Below, piece after piece: positions 8,336 to 16,048 of a stretch of 51,409 bases of DNA. This DNA is from CAYNYF01 sp964401385 (GTDB lineage: Bacteria > Planctomycetota > Phycisphaerae > SM23-33): the NCBI GenBank assembly GCA_964401385.1, contig CAYNYF010000024.1, positions 1 to 51,409 of the forward strand. Reading direction: 5' to 3'. The notes under the pieces were generated by a model. It was given only the letters and a program-made list of their open reading frames with translations, made no database searches and was not told the DNA's origin. The translations under genes and the position numbers were made by a program. Every line of letters begins with the position of its first letter. Position 1 is the stretch's first letter.

Positions 8336-9532
8336 ATGTGCTCCGAAGGGCAAATGGACTCAAGAGCCGGCCAGGGCGATCCAGCGCCGCCAACGCCGGT
8401 CTGGCTGGACGGCGAAGAATGCCTCGACAAGGACAGGTACCTTTCCGGCAAGCGCATCCTGCCTGAGGGCCTGACCGGCACCGAAGAGCTGCCCGACCTG
8501 GTCGAGAACGTGCTACTGGCGTACAATGGCGCCCGCCTGCGCGAGGGCTGCGCCCTGTTCGTCAAGAGGATGCTGGCCGAGGACGTGACCGTCGGCATGT
8601 CCCTGTCGGGGGCGCTGACGCCGGCCGGGCTGGGGGCCTCCTGCATCGTGCCGTTGATCAAGGCCGGCTTCGTCGACTGGATCGTCTCCACCGGCGCCAA
8701 CCTGTACCACGACCTTCACTTCGCCCTCGGCTGCCCGCTGCACGTGGGCTTGCCCTGCGTCGACGACGCCGCCCTCCGCAAGAACGGCGTGGTCCGGATC
8801 TACGACATCTTTCTGGGCTACACCGACGTCCTCCAGGTGACGGACAACTTCATCGAGCAGACACTCGCCCAGCCGGAGTTTCAGCGCGAGATGGGCTCGG
8901 CGGAACTCCACCATCTCCTGGGCAGGCACGCCGCCGAACAGGAACGAGAGAACGGGCTGGAAGACGTGTCCATACTGGCGGCGGCATACCGGGCGGGCCT
9001 GCCGGTCTACACTTCCGCCCCGGGCGACTCGGCGATCGGCATGGAAATCGCCGCCGCCCGGATCCGAAAAAGCAAGCTGGGGATCAGTTCCGCCATCGAC
9101 GTCAACGAGACCGCCGCCCTGGTGCTTCAGGCCAAGCGCTCGGGCGGCAAGAGCGCGGTAATGATCATGGGCGGCGGCACTCCGAAGAACTTCATGCTGC
9201 AAACCGAACTACAGATCCAGGAGGTGCTGCGGCTGCCGGAACTGGGGCACGAATACTTCCTTCAGGTCACTGACGCCCGGGCCGATACCGGCGGACTTTC
9301 CGGGGCCACTCCGCAGGAGGCCGTCAGTTGGGGAAAGGTGGACCCGGCCGGCATGTCCGACGCGGTGGTCTGCCGCACCGACGTGACCATCGCCCTGCCG
9401 GTGCTGACTCACTACGCCCTCGCCCGCCACCGGCGGCGGGCGCTCAAGCGCCTGTATGAAGGCCGCGGCAAGGCCGTAAAGGTGCTGACCGAGGAGTACT
9501 TCCGGAATAACCCCCGCCCCAAAAGGTCTTGA
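8336..9532 (+). CDS. Deoxyhypusine synthase family protein
   Basis: A 398-residue protein of the deoxyhypusine/homospermidine synthase family. It has the family core GMSLSGALTPAGLG, the DWIVSTGANLYHDLHFALG block, the EAVSWGK segment with the catalytic-type lysine (near residue 334), and MIMGGGTPKNFMLQ. In archaea and eukaryotes the enzyme moves the aminobutyl group of spermidine onto eIF5A. Bacteria lack eIF5A, so a bacterial member more likely works in polyamine metabolism; this is inference. Start is uncertain: ATGs at 8291, 8336 and 8354 are in frame. The first lies upstream of the predicted transcript, the second follows GAGAG, and the third follows GAAGGG at short spacing. Transcribed separately from the methionine operon. 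Confidence 0.85.
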   Translation: MCSEGQMDSRAGQGDPAPPTPVWLDGEECLDKDRYLSGKRILPEGLTGTEELPDLVENVLLAYNGARLREGCALFVKRMLAEDVTVGMSLSGALTPAGLGASCIVPLIKAGFVDWIVSTGANLYHDLHFALGCPLHVGLPCVDDAALRKNGVVRIYDIFLGYTDVLQVTDNFIEQTLAQPEFQREMGSAELHHLLGRHAAEQERENGLEDVSILAAAYRAGLPVYTSAPGDSAIGMEIAAARIRKSKLGISSAIDVNETAALVLQAKRSGGKSAVMIMGGGTPKNFMLQTELQIQEVLRLPELGHEYFLQVTDARADTGGLSGATPQEAVSWGKVDPAGMSDAVVCRTDVTIALPVLTHYALARHRRRALKRLYEGRGKAVKVLTEEYFRNNPRPKRS

Positions 9533-9901
9533 GCCCGCCCGCCACGGCGCCTCGCAGCGCTCGCCGGCGCAGGCAAACCGTGGTGCTCAGGGCGGACGCG
9601 GAGTGGGGGAAAACACCTTGGGCTGGGACCACCGAGCGTCTAGGCTGGTTATATGAATGTTTGAAGAGTGCGATCAGGCGAGGATGCGTCCGCCCGGCCG
9701 GCGCGGGAGACCACGAATTACACTGATTGCGGCGAATTTCACGAATGGCCTCTTTTTCCTGAGGCAGCTCTGCCAAATTCGTGCAATTCGTCAGAATTCC
9801 CGCCTGCAAGATGGTGGGCAGGCGTGTCATTCGTGTTCCCATTCGTTGGGATGTGCGAAAACCGTGGGCAGATCCACTGTTCAAACATTGCTGCGGTCTG
9901 C
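9533..9901. other. Intergenic stretch without a convincing gene
   Basis: About 370 bases between the converging deoxyhypusine-synthase-like gene and the 44-residue gene. Open frames here have no ribosome site or recognisable product. The stretch holds the MITE-like inverted-repeat element listed separately and clusters of ATTCGTG / AATTCGT words. Confidence 0.6.
9656..9889. repeat. MITE-like element bounded by inverted repeats
   Basis: A perfect 10-base inverted repeat (AATGTTTGAA and TTCAAACATT) bounds 234 bases. Similarity continues inward: AGTG then GATC follow on both arms with one or two mismatches, giving about 20-base ends. The interior holds repeated CGAATT and ATTCGTG words and no coding frame. 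No clear target duplication is seen. Confidence 0.35.
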
Positions 9902-10036
9902 TTAGGACGACGACTTCTGGCTGCGTCGGAAATCGCGGCGAAAGTGGCTCTTTTCCTTGCCTTTACCGGGCTTGGCGCCGTGATTGGCGCGTTTGTTTGT
10001 CCAGCGGAGCTTTCCGTTGCGCCTCTTGTGACCCAT
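9902..10036 (-). CDS. Small highly basic protein, unknown function
   Basis: A 44-residue frame starting MGHKRRNGKLRW and ending SQKSSS. Nearly half of the residues are K, R, H or N, with GAKPGKGKEK in the middle. I accept it as a real gene for three reasons. GAAGGCGGA lies six bases before the ATG. A near-consensus promoter stands about 100 bases upstream on the same strand. No larger gene covers the position. The composition fits an RNA- or ribosome-binding peptide, comparable in style (not in sequence) to small ribosomal proteins such as bTHX. I do not recognise the family. Confidence 0.65.
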   Translation of the reverse strand: MGHKRRNGKLRWTNKRANHGAKPGKGKEKSHFRRDFRRSQKSSS

Positions 10037-10137
10037 TGATATCCGCCTTCAAGCTGCCTGGGGAAATGCCCGACAGGCCGGCGCCTGACCGGTTCGCACA
10101 GGCGCGAAAGTCGCATTCTTACAAGACCAATCTAGGG

Positions 10138-10167
10138 ATTATATCGGTCATTCCGCCGCCGGGTCAA
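10138..10167 (-). promoter_or_regulatory. Sigma70-type promoter of the 44-residue gene
   Basis: On the minus strand: TTGACC, an 18-base spacer and a perfect TATAAT. Transcription would start near 10131, giving a GC-rich leader of about 95 bases before the small basic protein. Confidence 0.75.
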
Positions 10168-10207
10168 CCCCCTTGTCGCGGCGGCCGGAGGGCGGGAGGG
10201 CTTGCCG

Positions 10208-11395
10208 CTAACGGTCAGCGAGGAGTTCGCGGGCGGCCGAGCCAGCGGCGTCCGCGTCGCCGCGATCGAGGGCGCCGGCGGCGGCGTTCAGAAGCCGGGC
10301 CTGCCGATCGGTAAACGCCATCGCCGCCGTGGCGTCGAACCGCCCAAAGCCGAGCCGCTCGCGGATCGCCCGCCGCAGCGTGTTGATCCCGGCGAGGGTC
10401 TTGGCGGAGAGGGCCACCTCCTCCCCGCCGCTAGGGGCGATGACGTCGCACTTGCCGGTCACGTTCAGAACCTGCCGCTGGCCGCGGAGTCTCTGGAGCA
10501 GGCCCCGGTGCCGCGGCTCGGTCGGCCCGGTCGTGACGCAGACAATCAGGTCGGCCGACTCTATCCGCCCCCAGGCCCGACGAACCGCCTCCGCCTCGAG
10601 GTCGCGGTGGCCGGTGAGGCCTGCCGATTCGTCGCGCCGGGGCTTTCGTGCATGGTCGGTCGGGTCGGCGTCCACCGACAGTCCGGCCGTGTCGGTCAGC
10701 CAGATGGGCACGCCGTCGGCGTCGGCGAGTGTGCGGACCCAGTCGCGGGTGGTGCCGGGCGTGTCGGAGACGATCGAGACGTTCCGGCCGAGGAGGGAGT
10801 TGGCCAGGGCGCTCTTGCCGACGTTGGGCGGGCCGGCGATGACCACCTCGGCCGGACTCAGCAGACGCTTCATCAGCGGCAGGGCGCCGGCCGCTGCGCG
10901 GAGGCCGGCGGGATCGGCATTCGTCGACGCGGCAAGTGACGATAAGCCGCCGGACCACTGGGCGGTGACGGCCGCGGCCGCCAGCGGCGTCCGCGCCGAC
11001 CGGAGGGCCGAGAGCATCTCCCCGGCGATAGCGGCATTGCCCAGCCCCGCTCGCGGCACCGCCAGGGCCGGGTCAGCGGCATCGTCGGCGATGATTTCCG
11101 CCCCGCGTTCCGCCAGCAGGGCCAGCACCTTTCGGGCCACGTGCGGGCCGCCATGGATGTTGATCTCGGCCCAGTCCGCCCCAGCCGGAGCCAGGGCGAC
11201 GATGGCCTCGTCGAGCCGCTCGGCCCCGTCGACGATCCACCCCAGCGAAAGAACGTCCCCGCCCGGGCCGGACCCGCGCGGGCGAAAGACCTCTGGCAGG
11301 ATCTCGCGGGCGCCCGGGCCGGCCAGGGCGATCACGGCGATGCCGCCGCGGGCCGGCGCGGTCAGCAGACGGGCTGTGGTGGTCGGGGCGTTCAC
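10208..11395 (-). CDS. MnmE (TrmE)-like GTPase, shortened and without C-terminal Cys motif
   Basis: A 395-residue protein with MnmE architecture. The N-terminal formyl-THF-binding-like domain has APARGGIAVIALAG and INIHGGPHVARKVL, followed by a helical part. The G domain starts at about residue 186 with G1 GPPNVGKSALANSL, G2 SDTPGTTRDW, G3 DTAGL and G4-like TGKCD. MnmE with MnmG modifies wobble uridine of tRNA and ends in C-(I/L/V)-G-K with a catalytic cysteine. Here the protein ends ARELLADR with no such motif and is about 60 residues shorter than usual. The GTG start overlaps the coaX stop by four bases (GTGA), so the two are translationally coupled. A function other than tRNA modification is plausible. 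Confidence 0.8.
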   Translation of the reverse strand: MNAPTTTARLLTAPARGGIAVIALAGPGAREILPEVFRPRGSGPGGDVLSLGWIVDGAERLDEAIVALAPAGADWAEINIHGGPHVARKVLALLAERGAEIIADDAADPALAVPRAGLGNAAIAGEMLSALRSARTPLAAAAVTAQWSGGLSSLAASTNADPAGLRAAAGALPLMKRLLSPAEVVIAGPPNVGKSALANSLLGRNVSIVSDTPGTTRDWVRTLADADGVPIWLTDTAGLSVDADPTDHARKPRRDESAGLTGHRDLEAEAVRRAWGRIESADLIVCVTTGPTEPRHRGLLQRLRGQRQVLNVTGKCDVIAPSGGEEVALSAKTLAGINTLRRAIRERLGFGRFDATAAMAFTDRQARLLNAAAGALDRGDADAAGSAARELLADR

Positions 11396-12156
11396 CGCTG
11401 CTCGGGCACAAGATGGTAGGCCAGCGCTATCCCCATCAGCGACAGGGCCGGGACGATGGCGTGGACGATGTCGTAGCCGCCGGCGACCAGCTCGGCGTCG
11501 CCGCCGGTGGCGATCAGCGGTGGCCAGTGACCCAGTTCCGTGGCGTACGCTTCCGTCAGCTCGCGCAGCGCCCCGCGGGCCCCGACGACGATGCCGCCGA
11601 TGATGGCCTGGCGCGTGTCCTTGCCGAAGACCCAGTCGGGCTTGTCCACTTTCACCTTCGGCAGGTAGGCGGTGCCGCGGGCGAGGGCGTCTGCCGACAT
11701 GCTCAGCCCGGGCAGGATCGCCCCGCCCAGAAAGACGCCGTCCTCGCTGACGCAGTCGACGGTGATGGCCGTGCCGAAGTCCGCGACCACGCAGGCTTGG
11801 CCGAGGCGGTGGAAGGCCATCGCCGCCGAGCACAGCCGATCCGTGCCGACCCGAGCCGGCTCGGGCAGGTCGGTCTGGATCGGCAGCGGCAGGTCGCGGC
11901 CAACGAGCAGCAGTTCCTGTCCGAGGGCGGCAGCGGCCGACTCCAGCGCCTTCAGATTCCCGGGATGAACCGACGAGGCCACGATCCGCTTCGGGGCGGG
12001 GCAGTCGCCCCAGAGCTCGGCCACCGCTTCCGGCAGCGAGTCCAGCCGCCCGGCCTCGACGGACCGGGGGTGCGGGACCTTATCGTCGACGACGCAGCCC
12101 AGGTTGATGCGCGAGTTGCCGACGTCGCAGGCCAGTATGCCCTTTGCCTTGGCCAT
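11392..12156 (-). CDS. coaX: Type III pantothenate kinase
   Basis: A 254-residue ASKHA-fold kinase that phosphorylates pantothenate, the first step of CoA synthesis. The N-terminal phosphate motif is DVGNSRINLG, followed by RVGTDRLCSAAMAFH and DFGTAITVDCVSEDG with FLGGAILPGL. These are the PHOSPHATE, substrate and adenosine signatures of CoaX. I start it at the ATG of MAKAKG because GAGGAAC stands before it; an upstream in-frame start would run into obg. It sits between obg (20 bases upstream) and the MnmE-like gene (overlapping), on one transcript. Confidence 0.9.
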   Translation of the reverse strand: MAKAKGILACDVGNSRINLGCVVDDKVPHPRSVEAGRLDSLPEAVAELWGDCPAPKRIVASSVHPGNLKALESAAAALGQELLLVGRDLPLPIQTDLPEPARVGTDRLCSAAMAFHRLGQACVVADFGTAITVDCVSEDGVFLGGAILPGLSMSADALARGTAYLPKVKVDKPDWVFGKDTRQAIIGGIVVGARGALRELTEAYATELGHWPPLIATGGDAELVAGGYDIVHAIVPALSLMGIALAYHLVPEQR

Positions 12157-12176
12157 GGGATTGTTCCTCGTCGAAA

Positions 12177-13172
12177 TCAACTTTGCCCGTGTTCCTGAAG
12201 GGCCCGCCAGATGCGCCGGGTCAGTTGGTCCAGTCCGGCCCCGGTGGCCGCGGAAATGGCGATGACCTCGCCGCCGAGGCCGGCCTGAAATCGCCGCAGG
12301 CCCTCCTGGCTTCCCGTCAGGTCCATTTTGTTGGCGACCGCGATCTGCGGCTTCTCGGCCAGGACGGCCGAATGCCGCCGCAGCTCGTTGTTGATGGCCC
12401 GATACTGCTCGATCGGGTCGCCCTCGAGCGGACAGACGTCCACCATGTGCACCAGCAGCCGGGTGCGCTCGACATGCCGCAGGAAGGCATCGCCCAGGCC
12501 CACCCCGCGGTGGGCGCCTTCAATCAGGCCGGGGATGTCGGCCATGACGAATCGCCTTTCGTCGCTGAGCGCCACAATTCCCAAAACCGGCTCCAGCGTG
12601 GTAAATGGATACGCCGCGACTTTCGGCCTGGCCGCCGAGAGCCGCCGCAGCAGCGTGCTCTTGCCCGCGTTGGGCTGCCCCAGGAGCCCGACGTCGGCGA
12701 TGAGCTTCAGCTCCAGATGCAACTGGCGAAATTGCCCCGGCTCGCCCGGCGTAGACTCGCGCGGGGCTTGATGAGCCGGCGTGGCGAAGTGCACGTTGCC
12801 CAGCCCGCCGCGTCCGCCGGCGGCGACGCAGACCTTTTCGTCCACGTTCACCAGGTCCTTCAGGACCGAGCCATGTTCGGCGTCGCGGATGATGGTGCCG
12901 GGCGGCACCGGGACGACGACGTCCCGGCCGCGGCGTCCGGTGCACTTCTTTCCCTTGCCGTGTCCGCCCCGGCCGGCCTTCCAGTGGTGCTTGCCAGCAA
13001 GATGCTGGAGCGTGTTGACCGACGGGTCGGCGTGGCAGTAGACGCCGCCGCCGTCGCCGCCCTCGCCGCCGTCCGGGCCGCCAAGGGGAACGTACTTCTC
13101 GCGGCGAAAGCTGACGCAGCCGTTGCCGCCGTCACCACCCTTGGCCGCGATGTCCACCTCGTCCAGAAACAC
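12177..13172 (-). CDS. obg: Obg family GTPase
   Basis: A 331-residue Obg protein, the conserved GTPase linked to large-subunit ribosome maturation. The N-terminal glycine-rich Obg fold contains GGDGGNGCVSFRREK and GGPDGGEGGDGG. The G domain has G1 GQPNAGKSTLL near residue 165, the switch YPFTTLEP, G3 DIPGLIEGA and the G4 motif NKMD. The protein ends soon after the G domain (ALQEHGQS), so the variable OCT domain found in some Obg proteins is absent. The start is a GTG. It lies downstream of rpmA, the common rpmA-obg order, with 128 bases between them. Confidence 0.95.
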   Translation of the reverse strand: MFLDEVDIAAKGGDGGNGCVSFRREKYVPLGGPDGGEGGDGGGVYCHADPSVNTLQHLAGKHHWKAGRGGHGKGKKCTGRRGRDVVVPVPPGTIIRDAEHGSVLKDLVNVDEKVCVAAGGRGGLGNVHFATPAHQAPRESTPGEPGQFRQLHLELKLIADVGLLGQPNAGKSTLLRRLSAARPKVAAYPFTTLEPVLGIVALSDERRFVMADIPGLIEGAHRGVGLGDAFLRHVERTRLLVHMVDVCPLEGDPIEQYRAINNELRRHSAVLAEKPQIAVANKMDLTGSQEGLRRFQAGLGGEVIAISAATGAGLDQLTRRIWRALQEHGQS

Positions 13173-13300
13173 GCCGCCGACCGCCTAAGAAAAAAGGATG
13201 ACGCGGCTTCAGTATCCAACCGCCGCGCCATCCATTATTGCCAGAATTTGTACCGGCTACGAGGGCTTGTTTTCGGGCCCGCCGGGCAGGACCCACCGCC

Positions 13301-13534
13301 TCAGACGACGTCGACAAACCGCCCGCGGAAGCGGACCTTCCCGTCCCGCAGGGCAAATAGCGTATTGTCCCGGCCCATGCCGCAGTTTGCTCCCGCCCGG
13401 AAGGGCGTGCCGCACTGACGAACGATGATCGTGCCCGCGGAAACCACCTGACCGCCGAAACGCTTCACGCCGCGGTGCTGGGCGTTGGAGTCCCGCCCGT
13501 TCCGCGACGAACCTTGTCCCTTTTTATGTGCCAT
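13301..13534 (-). CDS. rpmA: Ribosomal protein bL27
   Basis: A 77-residue bL27 with MAHKKGQGSSRNGRDSNAQ, GGQVVSAGTIIVRQ and the FRAGANCGMGRDNTLFAL block. The N-terminus begins directly at the residues that reach the peptidyl transferase centre, with no cleavable extension of the Firmicutes type. It is first in the rpmA-obg-coaX-mnmE-like run. Its usual partner rplU (bL21) is not upstream; the next minus-strand gene there is an exported protein. Confidence 0.97.
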   Translation of the reverse strand: MAHKKGQGSSRNGRDSNAQHRGVKRFGGQVVSAGTIIVRQCGTPFRAGANCGMGRDNTLFALRDGKVRFRGRFVDVV

Positions 13535-13594
13535 CGCCTGCCTCGGTTTCTAAATTCATCACGCTATGCGAGAAAGCCGCGTGTCGAACATCTC

Positions 13595-13623
13595 ATATTA
13601 CAATCGGCATCGGCGGCTGTCAA
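13595..13623 (-). promoter_or_regulatory. Sigma70-type promoter of rpmA
   Basis: On the minus strand: a perfect TTGACA, a 17-base spacer and TAATAT. The start would be near 13588, about 54 bases before the bL27 start codon. This shows that rpmA begins its own transcript without rplU. Confidence 0.75.
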
Positions 13624-13701
13624 GGTCGATAAAACCCACTTCCACAGATGGCCAGCACGCCCGCCGGGCTTTGCCGATCCGCCCGTTGCCCAGACGCGAT
13701 G

Positions 13702-14883
13702 TCATCCCCTCGACGACAATAGCTTTAGCGCGCGCTCGCTCTCTTCGACAATCTGCGGGTTGGAGAAGTCGATCGCCTCCCAGCGGCGCTTTGTAAGCTC
13801 GATGGCCTCCTTCGCGCGGGGTTTGCCGATCTTTGCGAGGGCGATCACGGAACAAAACACTTCGCTATAGGTTTCCCTGCGCCTACGCGTCAGTTCGGAG
13901 CCGACGTCAGCGTTCCACCAACCTTTCTTAAGCTCCTGCTTCGCCCAGAACTTGTCGTGCTGCTTGAGAAGGTCGATCAGGAGGTCAACGCATCCTTCGT
14001 ACCGGACATCCCCCCAGATACGGATGATGTCTGGCCTCAAGTTCTTGTGCTTGGGGTCGTCGAACAGCTTGCGAAGGTACGGCCCGGCCACCATTCCACA
14101 GGCGGCGATGCCTTCGGCGGCCTCGGGCTTATCTCCCCAGCGTGTCCTTACCTTGTAGTACGGCAGCAGCTTTTCGATCCTGGCCTTCGGATCGGGAATC
14201 TTCAGAATCCGCTGAATGTCAAGGTGATGCAGGTATCTCTTGGCCCGGGCCGCCATCCCCGGATTCTTCTTGAGCTGGGCCTTGACGGCCTTTTCCGGAT
14301 CCTCAGACAGATACGCCAGGAAGTACTCCTTCAAGGAAAGCGGCTGGAGATCCTCCGGGTCCACGATCCCGAACTTGCCCATGCCAGGCTTTGTTCCGAA
14401 GGTGCCGCTTCTCTTGCGAAGGAACCAGAGATTGTCCTTGGTGGCGTCCTTCACCAGCGGGCCGAAGCGCTTGCCGCTGCCGCCGGTATCCAGGATCTCT
14501 ATGATGTCCTTTGGGTAGTCTTTCCGGCCGCCACGAAGATTGATAGTGAGACCGTCCCGGTTGACGTATCCTCCGACCACGGGATACAGGCCATAGTGAA
14601 TGACGATGTGCATCTCCGGGTGTTTCAGGTCGCCCTTCAGCACTTCCTTGACCACGAGCGTGGCGTGGTGCTCCCAGCTTCTGCCCTCAGCCGGCTTGCC
14701 TTCGCGCGGAAAGTAGATAATCGAGCCTCTCTGCAAGCGCCCGACCACGATCAGCTCGGAGCGTTCGACAACGACGGCATCCTCGAACGATGGACGCAGC
14801 CACGCCCCAGCCGGCGAACAGAACGAAAAGACCACAAATGCCAGGGCAAACCCGATCGCTGCAATGCGCCTTTCATTGTTCAT
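13702..14883 (-). CDS. Exported protein of unknown function
   Basis: A 393-residue protein with a clear signal peptide: NNERR, a hydrophobic stretch of about 18 residues and PAGAW for cleavage. The mature part begins with a beta-rich domain (SELIVVGRLQRGSIIYF, HHATLVVKEVLKGDL) of a type seen in planctomycete proteins next to HEAT-like repeats. The second half is charged and helical (two-helix segments such as GCVDLLIDLLKQHD and VFCSVIALAKIGKPRAKEAIEL) and may form HEAT-type repeats. No catalytic motif was found. It is separated by 266 bases from the next gene upstream and is probably transcribed alone. Confidence 0.7.
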   Translation of the reverse strand: MNNERRIAAIGFALAFVVFSFCSPAGAWLRPSFEDAVVVERSELIVVGRLQRGSIIYFPREGKPAEGRSWEHHATLVVKEVLKGDLKHPEMHIVIHYGLYPVVGGYVNRDGLTINLRGGRKDYPKDIIEILDTGGSGKRFGPLVKDATKDNLWFLRKRSGTFGTKPGMGKFGIVDPEDLQPLSLKEYFLAYLSEDPEKAVKAQLKKNPGMAARAKRYLHHLDIQRILKIPDPKARIEKLLPYYKVRTRWGDKPEAAEGIAACGMVAGPYLRKLFDDPKHKNLRPDIIRIWGDVRYEGCVDLLIDLLKQHDKFWAKQELKKGWWNADVGSELTRRRRETYSEVFCSVIALAKIGKPRAKEAIELTKRRWEAIDFSNPQIVEESERALKLLSSRG

Positions 14884-15149
14884 GAATTCCTACCGATCGT
14901 CCCGGCCGGATCCTACGCACCACGCACCCCACGCCTTCGGGTCTGATCCCGATGGGCGAGGCACTGGTCGACGCCGCGGTCACGCCGGCCGCGCTTGCGG
15001 CGCCAAAGCGCACTCGAACCCGCCAAGCAAAAGGCTTGCAGGAACTCGCTACGGTGGTTTAGACGCCCCTGCCCTCTCTTTGGTTCCACCCGATTCGTTT
15101 TCGGCGGGGCCATTTGCCCGGTGAATTCCCCTGCGCGCGGACGAGCCGC

Positions 15150-15815
15150 TCAGCGCATGACCCACTTCTTCCCGAGCAATTCGGGCTTGGCGCCCGCCCT
15201 GGCGGCGGCCTCGCCGGCCAGTTTGTAGGTCAGTTGCAGCGTCTTGGCCAGCAGCAGCTCGGTCTTGACGACCTCGACCTTCTGGCCGTTCTCCTCGCGG
15301 ACAGTGACTTTCACCGGCGCCGGCAGCGCCAGTTGATGGCGTTCGCCGCTGAGGCCGACGACGAAGATGTCGAAGCCGCGGGCCTCGGGATCGAAGTTCG
15401 GCCAGATGGCCGCGCTCTCCTTGGCGTTGTCGGCCCCCTGAAGCAGTCGCCCGGTGACCGCGGCCACGTCCACCAGCAGCGGATTATTGTGCAGCTTCTG
15501 AATGGCCTCGAACACGGCCCCGGAAACGCCCTTGCCGGCGTTAAGAATCTGCCCGGTGTCGGTGTACAGGACGACGTCCGGCACGAAGATCCGGTCCCTA
15601 TCGGAGCCGTTGGTCACCTTGTACAGCATGTACCAGAACGCCTGCGGCTTGTCCTTGCCGGGAAGCTCGATGGTGATCATCCTGGGCGTTTGATACTCGA
15701 AGTCCAGCTCCCAAGTGGTCGGCACGACGCTCGGGGTGGGGGGCGGGCCGCTCTCGGCACGGGGGGCCAGCGCCGCCGCCAGAGTGACGGTCAGGACCAC
15801 GGCACCATATTTCAT
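15150..15815 (-). CDS. Exported protein of unknown function
   Basis: A 221-residue protein starting MKYGAVVLTVTLAAALAPRAES, a signal peptide with a cleavage-like region near residue 22. The mature domain is beta-rich (WELDFEYQTPRMITIELPG, FWYMLYKVTNGSDRDRIFVP) and could be an immunoglobulin-like fold. The C-terminal third (VVKTELLLAKTLQLTYKLAGEAAARAG) is helical. I know of no function. It is transcribed divergently from the GNAT gene, with 233 bases between them, and CAAGGAGTTCTTGAG lies before the ATG. Confidence 0.7.
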   Translation of the reverse strand: MKYGAVVLTVTLAAALAPRAESGPPPTPSVVPTTWELDFEYQTPRMITIELPGKDKPQAFWYMLYKVTNGSDRDRIFVPDVVLYTDTGQILNAGKGVSGAVFEAIQKLHNNPLLVDVAAVTGRLLQGADNAKESAAIWPNFDPEARGFDIFVVGLSGERHQLALPAPVKVTVREENGQKVEVVKTELLLAKTLQLTYKLAGEAAARAGAKPELLGKKWVMR

Positions 15816-16013
15816 CTCAAGAACTCCTTGCCGGACATGGCCCCGCAGCTACCCGCCGAGGCCCGGTCGGCACCGTCGACTTTCGAGCCTAACCCTACGA
15901 CAAGGGGCGGATGATGTCAACGCCGTCGGGGCGGCGAAATCGGCCGCCGGGGCCGTGCCCGCGCCGCGCCGGCGCCGCCCGCAGGTGCGTCAGGCTACCG
16001 CCTCAATTGGCGA

Positions 16014-16041
16014 TTGCAACGCCGCGGCGCGTGCGTACGAT
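16014..16041 (+). promoter_or_regulatory. Candidate promoter giving a leaderless GNAT transcript
   Basis: TTGCAA, a 16-base spacer and TACGAT. The expected transcription start coincides with the ATG at 16049, and no ribosome-binding sequence precedes that ATG, so the mRNA may begin at the start codon. Confidence 0.5.
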
Positions 16042-16048
16042 AGCGCCC

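Noticed and set aside
14884..15149. tRNA-like segment (minus strand, GGGTTCGAGT) in the spacer between two exported proteins
   Set aside because: No T-stem or acceptor pairing can be formed around it and no other tRNA arms are present.
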